Shown in pieces: positions 55,846 through 64,000 of a stretch of DNA of 64,000 nt; the first letter of the stretch is position 1; each line of letters begins with the position of its first letter. This DNA comes from Lucinisca nassula (taxonomy: Eukaryota > Mollusca > Bivalvia > Lucinida > Lucinidae). Both the position numbers and the translations under genes were made by a program. The DNA lies in assembly GCA_963580285.1 (NCBI GenBank), contig OY757011.1:161931908-161995907 (forward strand). Reading direction: 5' to 3'. The notes under the pieces are model-generated. The model did not search any database. It was not told where the DNA came from and saw nothing but the letters and a program-made list of their open reading frames with translations.

Positions 55846-56141
55846 GTTCCCGACTGAGGAACAGAAATAACCCGCTCATCGGCAGAAACCAGGCCTGCGG
55901 CAGATATTCCCCACCGAAAACCTGGTGCCAGCCATGCACCTTCTGGCACTCACTCCCGCTCCCTGTTAACATATGGCAATCTACGCATGAAGTGGGAGAG
56001 TCCAGATACCAAGGTAAATGGCCCTTTTAATAACAAGTGCTTATGAACATAGGGGTAGTATGCCCTGCAGACCTGACAATGGTCATAGAAACAACCTTGT
56101 TCTGTTAGTTTTTGATGGCATCCTGGAACAATATGAATCAC
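55846..56141 (-). pseudogene. N-terminal extension of the TatD ORF in other frames
   Basis: Upstream on the same strand a frame at 56141-55950 has Cys/His pairs (CHQKL, CFYDHCQVC, YVHKHLL), zinc-finger-like. A frame at 55972-55703 reads EYLPQAWFLPMSGLFLFL and overlaps the TatD frame. Together they suggest a longer original protein with two frame changes. This is inference from protein-like composition only. Confidence 0.4.
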
Positions 56142-56789
56142 TGGGAGTAGAAAAAGTCACTCATATTAAAAACTTGTCTTTGGATCCATTTCCATGCAGG
56201 CGCGTGCATAAACATATATACATATGTTTGATCATAATGATCCGATCTATGAGGGTGTGAACACAGACCAGACCACTCACAGTCACACATATGACTTTTT
56301 ACAAAATGAGATATGGCATGACAGATGATGACAGATAGACGGAAAAATGTATGTAAGCACTCTACCACATTACAATGCAGACCCAAAGGTCCAGAACTGA
56401 ATGAGGAAAATGCCAGATGAACAACACCCAGAGTCAACCAACTGCATAAAATATCCATATGAATCAATGCATCATTAAAATTATGCCAAGGACGATGCAC
56501 AAAACATTTCATCCATATGAAGCCAGGCAAAAGAGTAGTTAGTTGAACCAATCCAAAATTCAACCGCATCTCTTTATAGAAAACAGCCGATAAGACAGAA
56601 AATGGGTATCATCGGCCATAATACATTTTCATTCATATGTCCAGGAGTATGAGGTCTGAACTGACAAATGACATGGAGTTTCACAGCTCTGCCAGAGTAG
56701 TTGCCAAATGATAATGATAATGTCACAAAATGGAGTACGAACATGTGGCACTTGATCAGGAACTAGTAATGCAGTTACAAAGCACTAGC
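56142..56789. other. No gene recognised
   Basis: The minus frame at 56569-56138 has no domain I know. Confidence 0.4.
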
Positions 56790-57475
56790 ATGGAACAGCC
56801 CCAGATCAACCACCACATTTACAAAGTGATGACAGAAATATGAAAATTGTGACACGAGGGCAGATGATGCCCACGCAGCTACAAAGCACCATGTGCAACA
56901 TCATAACCAATGTCTCTCAGCAAATATGAGAAAAGATGTCAACAGAAAGGACAACGCCCACACAGGTACAAAACCTATTGCGAAACGTCACTCAAACTGA
57001 TGTCATATAAGGAAACATGAAAATACATGTCACCAGAATAGATGACGCCCACACAGGTACAAAGAACTATTGTGCAACGTCACCAAAACCGGTGCCATGT
57101 AGGAAACATGAAAATGTATGCCACCAAGATGGATGACACCCACACAGACAAAGAACTATCGCGTGATGTCACCCAAAACTGATGTCATGTAGAAAAACAA
57201 AAATGCATGCCACCAGGATGTATGACGCCCACACAGGTACAAAGAACTATTGTTTGACGTCACTCAAACTGATGCAATGTAGAAAAACAAATATATGTCA
57301 CCAGGATGTATGACGCCCACACAGGTACAAAGAACTATTGTGTGACGTCACTCAAACTGATGCAATGTAGAAAAACAAATGTATGTCACCAGGATGTATG
57401 ACGCCCACACAGGTACAAAGAACTATTGTGTGACGTCACTCAAACTGATGCCATGTAGGAAAACACATCACTTTC
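56790..57475 (+). repeat. Tandem repeat, ~88 bp unit, about 8 copies
   Basis: gacgcccacacaggtacaaa recurs. The last units are 88 bp apart. The three right-most clear units each carry TGACGTCA, at 57255, 57343 and 57431. Left units are more diverged. Confidence 0.9.
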
Positions 57476-58037
57476 ACGTCAATGCTCAGGCCACGTAGAG
57501 ACATACGAATAGCTTTTTATGAGTAACAGACTACGATCCAAGATACAAATTTCCTTGACAGAAAAATGCTTCCGAGGCGACAGAATTCCCCAATAATGCA
57601 TCCAGCCACAGCACACAACTTGTCAGTGTTACGGGCCCAAAAAGTGAAGGGATAACATTAAGCATTGCTAGCCAAAGAGATAACATCCAAGAATCACTGC
57701 AGTGTGCATGCTTCACAAACAGAAAGGGCAAGCAAATAGATTCTAGTCTGTAATTTAGATATTATCTTTTTCTAATGCTTGTCTCATATAATAAATATTG
57801 CTGTCAAGTGTGAATGCAGAGCATTTTAATAGTAATTAGCATTCTAAACAGAACAGAATCTACCACAAATAAAAATACAAAAATACATCATAAAGGCAAA
57901 ATCAAATATCACACATGTGCACTTGATGCACAGCATGATAAAATATCACCCTGGCACACTAAATGTACCAGCATGACAATACATTAATACAATCATCACA
58001 CATGTTAACATACATAGAACAAAAGGAAAATTAATTT
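57476..58037. other. Leader or flank upstream of gag; LTR not found
   Basis: AT-rich. It should contain the 5' LTR end and primer site of the plus-strand gypsy element, but I see no convincing pair. tttgtggcagaaacc at 58035 is only a weak primer-site candidate. Confidence 0.4.
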
Positions 58038-59894
58038 GTGGCAGAAACCGTTGAGGTCAAATGCATTTTATTTGGTATGACACCAAATATGGGGTTTATA
58101 CCACAAAAAATATCACATAATACAATGACGTTGCCAACTTATACCTGTCAACACCCAAATGTGGGTCCCTTGACTTCACTACAAACAGTGTCTACACCAT
58201 CTTCAATAGACATTAAACCTAAAACTTCACAACAAATTGTGATTGACAAAATTACAACAGTTATTCCAAAAGCTGCAATATATCCCCCTACAAGTGCAGC
58301 AAATCAATACCAAACTAATCAAATTAAAAATGACACTACTGTTTCGACAGACTCAAATAATGCACAAGTTTTATTTTCGGCGAAAGCGGGTGACAGGGGT
58401 AATACACAAACTGCTAATACAATCAATTTGACTACCATTGCATGTACAAATAGTACACCCACAGCTTATGCATCTCAACTAGATGCAAATATGGAAATAG
58501 TGAATGATCGAGGTCGATCTAGAACAAGAAATCTGTCAACAACTGCTAGTCGGAGTAGAAGTAAATCTCCCGCGCCTCCGAGACTCCAGTTATTTTCTGG
58601 AGATCCCGAAGGCCTATCATGGTCATCTTTTATAATGAAGTTTGACCGTGTGGGAATAAGACGTGGTTGGTCTGAAGACAAAAAATTAAACAGATTATAT
58701 GACTGTTTGACAGACAAGGCTCTTGAATATGCAAGTAAATCCGAGAATAAAGAAAATTTCTCAAAGTTAAAACAAGAATTAGCCTTAAGATTTGATTTCA
58801 AAGAAGAACCTATAGCCGCTAGACAACGTCTTCATCTTGCGAGGCAAAATGAAGATGAAACACTTGAAACTTTCCTCCAGCGCATACTTCAAATTGCGAT
58901 GGATGGATATAAGGATGAAACATCTACTATATGGCAACAATTGGCAACAGACGCATTTTTACGTGGATGCAGACATAAAGATGCAGCCATGATTGTAATG
59001 AATGAAAGCCCAAAATCAGTGCATGAAGCGTGTAAGCGCATCAAAACAATTATTGCTAACAAAAAGGCTATTTCAAGTGGGAAAGTAACTTTCCAAGAAA
59101 AGGCTTTTTCTTTTCAAGAGGAAACGAGGGTTTCTAATATTGAAAAGAAGGTAGATGATTTAGTCCATCTGATAAAGACCACACCCAGTTTTTATAGATC
59201 TCCCTCAAATTCTCCAGCTCGGTACCCATCTGGCTCACAGAACCAAAATTGGCCCAGGCAAAGGTCTCCAGATGTATACCGAGGTGGGTCCCCTCGTGGT
59301 AGACAGTCATATGGTTATAGGAATTCGCCATCAAGACAAGAAATGCCTTATAGAGGCGATAGAACATTCAATTACTCCAATAGAAGTCCTAATAGGGTGA
59401 ACGGTGGAAGCAACTATACTATGGGTGATAGGTATCACCGAGGCTATAGTCCTCCATCAGGTCCTGCATATGCACCCATTCCTTCAAATAGAGTGAACGG
59501 TGGCAGTAACTATACTATGGGTGATAGGTATCACCGAGGTTATAGTCCTCCACCAGGTTCTGCATACACACCTATTTCTCCAAATCAGTATCCTCCGAGA
59601 TACCCATCTCAGCAGTATGTATATGATGGGTATCCATCATCTGATACTGTTGGAAATAGAGACTACAGACGAGATCATTTGTCTCAAGGGTATCAAGAGG
59701 GAAATAAACAGAGCTTTAACATTAAATCACAAAATCGAGATTCGGTTGCGGGAGTCGATAGGTCATATCTATCGAATACGCCTAGAAGCCCCGAGGCTTT
59801 TGTTCGGTCCGTATCCGGTCAAGATTTTGGATCTCAAGATATCCAGGAGGATTTAAACAAGGACGGACTAGGTCCAAGGGCGACGGAAGCCTAG
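58038..59894 (+). CDS. Ty3/gypsy Gag polyprotein
   Basis: 618 codons are open. The first codon of the frame is GTG; ATG codons follow at residues 14 and 18. Residues ~190-340 are a typical retrotransposon Gag core (LQLFSGDPEGLSWSSFIMKF, LYDCLTDKALEYA, ETLETFLQRILQIA), which would assemble the particle. No CCHC zinc knuckle is present. Instead the C-terminal third is Arg/Tyr/Gly/Pro-rich and holds two copies of a 32-residue repeat (NRVNGGSNYTMGDRYHRGYS) from a 96 bp tandem duplication. It ends in TAG at 59892. The -1 frameshift signal at codons 606-607 leads into pol. The frame is intact, so Gag could still be made. Confidence 0.9.
   Translation: MAETVEVKCILFGMTPNMGFIPQKISHNTMTLPTYTCQHPNVGPLTSLQTVSTPSSIDIKPKTSQQIVIDKITTVIPKAAIYPPTSAANQYQTNQIKNDTTVSTDSNNAQVLFSAKAGDRGNTQTANTINLTTIACTNSTPTAYASQLDANMEIVNDRGRSRTRNLSTTASRSRSKSPAPPRLQLFSGDPEGLSWSSFIMKFDRVGIRRGWSEDKKLNRLYDCLTDKALEYASKSENKENFSKLKQELALRFDFKEEPIAARQRLHLARQNEDETLETFLQRILQIAMDGYKDETSTIWQQLATDAFLRGCRHKDAAMIVMNESPKSVHEACKRIKTIIANKKAISSGKVTFQEKAFSFQEETRVSNIEKKVDDLVHLIKTTPSFYRSPSNSPARYPSGSQNQNWPRQRSPDVYRGGSPRGRQSYGYRNSPSRQEMPYRGDRTFNYSNRSPNRVNGGSNYTMGDRYHRGYSPPSGPAYAPIPSNRVNGGSNYTMGDRYHRGYSPPPGSAYTPISPNQYPPRYPSQQYVYDGYPSSDTVGNRDYRRDHLSQGYQEGNKQSFNIKSQNRDSVAGVDRSYLSNTPRSPEAFVRSVSGQDFGSQDIQEDLNKDGLGPRATEA
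59392..59583 (+). repeat. 96 bp tandem duplication inside gag
   Basis: Two in-frame copies (59392-59487, 59488-59583), with gtgaacggtgg and actatactatgggtgatagg in each. The differences are few, so the duplication is fairly young. Confidence 0.85.
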
Positions 59895-59898
59895 TCCG
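59852..59898 (+). promoter_or_regulatory. -1 ribosomal frameshift signal, gag to pol
   Basis: TTTAAAC at 59852-59858 is in the correct gag phase (T TTA AAC, codons 606-607). A 5 nt spacer follows, then a perfect 9 bp stem: CGGACTAGG at 59864-59872 pairs with CCTAGTCCG at 59890-59898, with a 17 nt loop. The gag stop TAG lies in the 3' arm. After slippage the pol frame is open from CAA at 59858 onward with no stop. Confidence 0.85.
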
Positions 59899-62800
59899 AT
59901 CAGAGTCAAGTCGCCATTGTGAGGTCCTTGAGGTATCCCTACCAAGCCAAAGAAATTTAACTGCATCGGTGAAAACTCTTTTAAATGGAAAACCAACTTC
60001 AGCAATCCTAGATACAGCTGCCATGGTGACACTGGTTAGGGATGACTATTTAACCTGTATGAATAATTCTGAGCAGCTGGGTCCTGTTTGTGTTCTGACA
60101 GGGATTGGCGCAGATCCGGTGCAGGGTCGGATTGTGCATAATGTGCCAATCACTGTCGGATCCCAAACTTTCTTGCATACAGTCTGTGCAGCCCCAGTAA
60201 AGGATACTTGTCTGTTAGGTCTTGATTTTTTGATGGCCACTGCCAGTGTCCTTGATCTTGGAAATGAGACATTGACAATTGGGGAGGATGTTATTCCTGT
60301 TAGTGTTACCGTGGCCCCTGACTATCAGATTTCCAAGGTCACTGTCGTGAGACGTACAGTGATCCAGCCCAATTCTGTAGGCTTCATTAAAGCTGAATTA
60401 GATACCCCTATTGAGGGATCCTATATTGTTGAATGTCCTATGCAAAATGCTCTGTCGTCTCGGGTATACGGCAAGGGTAAACATATTACCTTAAAGGTAG
60501 TCAATGATTCAGATACATATATAACATACAAAAAGGGAAAGAAAATAGGGCATGCCGAACCGGCTGTGGAAATTTCACCACATATTGAACAGGCTAAGGT
60601 TTTTCAGTGTAATAATGGGAATAGCGATGAAATGCAGCCACAGGAGCCAATGGCAGATGAGAATATTGACATGCCTTCTCATGTCAAACAAATGTATTTT
60701 GACAATATTTCTGGGTTGTCTGATGAGCAAAAATCTAAATTTAAAAACCTGGTTTCTGATTATGCTGACATTTTTTCAAAAGACGATTTTGATTTAGGTT
60801 GTTTAAATTCTGGAGTGGAACATAAAATCCAAACATTTGATGAAGTCCCTATTAATGAAAAATTTCGGAGAACACCACTTCAGTTTCAAAAACAAGAACA
60901 AGAGTACATTGAAAAACTATTAAAGCAAGGTGTTATAGAACATTCAGTGTCTGAATGGTCGGCAGCCCCCGTTCTGGTCCGAAAGAAAACAGGAGAACTT
61001 AGATATTGTATAGACTATCGTGCCCTCAATGCAAAAACTTATAAGGATAATTACTCTTTACCTTTGATTGAGGATTGTCTTGATTCCTTGTATGGTAAAT
61101 GTGTGTTTTGTGTTCTGGACCTGTCGAGTGGTTACTATCAAATTCGCCTGGAGGGCAGCTCCAAGCACAAAACTTCATTTAGCACACGTTTTGGCAGCTT
61201 TCAATGGTCACGTTTGCCCATGGGGCTCTGCACTGCGCCAGCCACATTTCAGCGGGCCATGCAACTCGTACTCCGGGGCTTGACCTGGCAGGAGGTCATA
61301 GTTTACCTGGATGATGTAATTGTCCTTGGAACAGATTTCAATGACACATTGTTGGCATTAGAAAAGGTTTTCACTCGCTTCCGTGAGCATAACTTGAAAC
61401 TAAAACCCAGGAACAAGTGGAGTTTCTTGGTAAATTGGTTAGTGGAAACGGTGTATCAATATCCCCGGACAAGTTAGATGCTGTGAAAGAATGGCCCATT
61501 CCAACAAATGTAAAAGAACTCCAATCCTTCCTTGGTTTTATGAACTACCATAGGAATCATATTCAGAATTTTGCCCAGGTCTCAGCTGACCTATATACCC
61601 TTATAACGGTAGAATCTTTCATTTGGAATGACAAGCATCAGTCATGTTTTGATAAGCTGAAAGAATTGGCAATATCAGCCCCAATGCTTTCTCATCCGTC
61701 ACCTGACGGATTGTTTGTAATGGATTGTTTGTAATGGATTGTGATGCCAGTGATCGTCAGATCGGCGCAGCTTTATATCAGTTTCAGGAAGGTATCTTAA
61801 AGCCCATCTGCTTTGCCAGTCATGTTCTTTTAAAACAGCATAGAAACTATTGTACCACCCGGAAGGAATTATTGGCTGTAGTAAAGTTCTGCCGTCAGTT
61901 CCGACACTATTTGCTGGGCCGATTCTTCTTAATTCGCTCAGATCATAATTCCCTAGTTTGGCTGACCCGTTTCAAACATTTGGAGGGACAATTAGCACGT
62001 TTTCTCGAGGAACTGTCCCAGTATAACTTCAAACTGATTCATAGAAAAGGGGTAGACCATTTGAACGCCGACGCCCTCAGTCGCATTAGTGATCCTTTAG
62101 AGGAATGTGACTGTTACAGGGCTGGACAGAATCTGTGTGATCTCCCCTGTGGAGGTTGCCATTATTGTACGCGGGCACATAATCAGTGGTCTCGTTTTAA
62201 TGAGGACGTTGATGATGTTGTCCCTTTGGCAGTGCGTAGTGTGGACGCCGTGGGGGTTGACCATACGCCAATTATGTCTTGTACACACTCAAACTGGGTA
62301 GATAGCCTTTCTTCCTTCGAGCTAAGAAGGGCTCAGATTGATGATCCGAACATAGGCATTGTCATGAATTGGTTAGAACACTCTTACGAGCCTACCACTC
62401 GTGAACTTCAGCTCACTGATCCCGAAACCAGAGCCCTTTGGCTATCTAGGGATTATTTGAAACTACGGGATGGAGTTTTGTACTATTCCTGGGCAAACCT
62501 TGAAGGCCGCTCTGATTGCTTTGTCGTTCCTACGGAACTCCGGCCTAGAGTCTTATATCATTCTCATGACTCAAAAGGTTCGGGTGGACATCTTGGCCAA
62601 AAGAAAACTTTAGATAAGTTGAAACAGAGATTTTATTGGTATGGTATGTCCAGGGATAGTGACCTATATATCAAACAGTGTTCGACCTGTAATAAGAACA
62701 AAAAGGGGAATCGGACACCCAGGAGTGCTCTTGAGAGCTTTCATGCTGGATATCCCATGGAACGTGTCCATTTGGATATCCTTGGTCCTATAAATCCAAG

Positions 62801-63965
62801 GAGTAAATCAGGCTCTGCTTATGTTCTGGTCATGGTGGACCAATTCACAAAATGGGTTGAACTTGCACCTTTACCAGCCCAAAATGCAGAATTGACAGCA
62901 ATGGCATTTTTGAAACATTTTATTGTTACTTTTGGTTGTCCATTAGAAGTACATACAGATCAAGGTAGAAACTTCGAAAGTGATCTGTTCCTTGCTTTTT
63001 GTAAGGTACTAGAAATTACAAAAACCAGGACTACCCCATATCATCCCTCTGGGAACGGCCAGGTAGAGGTTTTTAACCGTGTCATTCTGCAAATGATTCG
63101 ATCATACGTCTCCCGGGGTGTAAAGGACTGGGATGAGCACCTTCCCCTTATTGCTATGACCCTACATTCTATGAAAAACAGGTCAACAGGTTTTTCTGCC
63201 AATATGCTTATGTTGGGGAGAGAAGTTCTGCAACCAATAGATCTGATTTTGGGTATTATAAAACCCACTCCCCAGGACCCTCCAACTTGGGTCCACAATC
63301 TGACCCGTAATCTCTCAAACGTTCACCAATTGGCCAGGGAGAAGATTGGTAATACTCAGCTGCGCCAGAAGAGGGATTACGATTTAAGGGTATTTGAAAG
63401 GTCCTATAAGGAAGGAGATGTGGTCTATTTACGAGACTCATCAACCCAAATAGGGATAAGTTCAAAGATGAGACCACCTTGGATTGGTCCATATTTAATT
63501 ATAAGGGCTCAGCCTCCGGTCTATACTCTCCAGGGAAAACGTCGTGTGCAAATTGTTCACCATGACCGGATAAAACCTTGTAACGACTCCTCTTATCCTT
63601 TATGGTTGCAGAGAAAGAGACATGTCTTACTTAATATAGCACCTTTGGGTGATGAGGAGGATCAGGACATGGAGTCTGAGGAACCAATTCAGGATGACTC
63701 CCCTAGTATTGGTTTGTTTGATCCAGATCAAACACTCCCATATATGTTGGGAAGTGGTTCAGATATGACGTTGCCTTATATGTTTGGTGAACCATATTTA
63801 GCCCCAAATTCTGAAGATACTGATGTCAGCGATACTGACAGCCCCACAGATGTAACACTTGGCGACTCTGACTCTGATTCTGGCGGGGTTTTAGTCACAC
63901 CGTCAGGACCACAGACTACTAGAACAGGTAGGAAAATAAAATTGCCTGCCAGATACAGGGATTAG
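59858..63965 (+). pseudogene. Ty3/gypsy Pol polyprotein, two lesions
   Basis: Pol is reached by -1 frameshifting; no ATG lies near its start. In order: aspartic protease with AILDTAAMVTLV at about 60005-60040 (DTAA where DTGA is commoner); reverse transcriptase from about 60890, with ELRYCIDYRALN, LPMGLCTAPATFQ and VYLDDVIVLG near 61300; RNase H with FVMDCDASDRQIGAALY near 61735 and IRSDHNSLVWL; integrase with an HHCC head (CSTCNKN) and core residues in VHLDILGPI, VHTDQGRNFES and NGQVEVFNR; and a GPY-type C-terminal module (PPWIGPYLI). A short deletion near 61408 and a 14 bp duplication at 61709-61736 each shift the frame, so a full Pol cannot be made. The stop is at 63963. The 3' LTR must lie beyond the window. 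Confidence 0.9.
61709..61736 (+). repeat. 14 bp tandem duplication disabling pol
   Basis: gattgtttgtaatg occurs twice in a row (61709-61722, 61723-61736). It shifts the frame at the start of RNase H and makes a stop. Confidence 0.9.
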
Positions 63966-64000
63966 GGGCCAGATTGTTCGTCTGTTCATGGACGGATAGT

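Noticed and set aside
56138..56569. 143-codon minus ORF upstream of TatD
   Set aside because: Cys/His/Phe-rich but without a recognisable spacing or domain; kept only as unassigned sequence.
58035..58050. TGGCAGAAACC as the gypsy primer binding site
   Set aside because: Starts with TGG but matches no tRNA 3' end I can recall, and no LTR end is visible just before it.
58475..60240. Antisense frames over gag and pol
   Set aside because: Shadows of the gypsy coding frames.

Overview
This window looks like repeat-dense, AT-rich invertebrate DNA, most likely from a bivalve mollusc. The reasons are the many tRNA-headed SINEs, the long CT/GT/GA microsatellites, the CCGT-rich and AGGTCA-rich tandem repeats I associate with bivalve genomes, and mollusc-like LINE and Ty3/gypsy proteins. 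The species call is an inference. I found no host gene with an exon-intron structure, no rRNA, no CRISPR array and no credible functional tRNA gene. Nearly all of the window can be read as layered mobile elements, so most reading frames in it are transposon pieces or microsatellite artefacts.

Family names are mine. R300 is a ~300 bp retroposon ending in CGTTAAACCTCAAATCAAA. S1 to S5 are five tRNA-headed SINE families. M2 is a palindromic MITE with terminal CATYACGAAAACACGCC, and M2b is a relative with different ends. MP is a pogo-like MITE with TA duplications. M1 and M3 are palindromic MITEs with TTAACCC-type ends.

Layout. 0-3 kb: tandem repeats rich in AGGTCA, with two inverted S4 SINEs. 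4-6 kb: a dead Tc1 transposase between M2 copies, then R300. 7-8 kb: microsatellites with twin hairpins. 8-10 kb: a GC-rich DNA element nested inside an S2 SINE, then S1. 10-13.9 kb: MITEs and two LINE remnants. 15-16.2 kb: a CR1-like LINE. 18.3-19.3 kb: another LINE remnant. 19.4-26.8 kb: nested SINEs, R300 and MITEs, with target duplications that give an insertion order. 27-32 kb: foldback hairpins and paired arrays of a 43 bp palindromic unit. 32-35 kb: nested R300, MP, M1 and M3. 35.5-40.9 kb: a nearly full-length but dead LINE on the minus strand (I-superfamily-like, with RNase H). 41-44.4 kb: two tandem arrays. 45-46.4 kb: a tandem array of hairpins split by a 645 bp TIR element. 47.5-49.8 kb: AGGTCA-rich arrays again. 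49.9-52.6 kb: another LINE. 52.6-58 kb: an LTR with a tRNA-Ser primer site and polypurine tract, an antisense TatD-family nuclease ORF and an 88 bp tandem repeat. 58-64 kb: a Ty3/gypsy gag-pol with a textbook -1 frameshift signal.

The strongest second-look items are the frameshift signal at the gag/pol junction, the TatD-like ORF beside the LTR and gypsy element, the palindrome core shared by MITEs with unrelated ends, and the similar 3' tails on several SINE families and the resident LINE.
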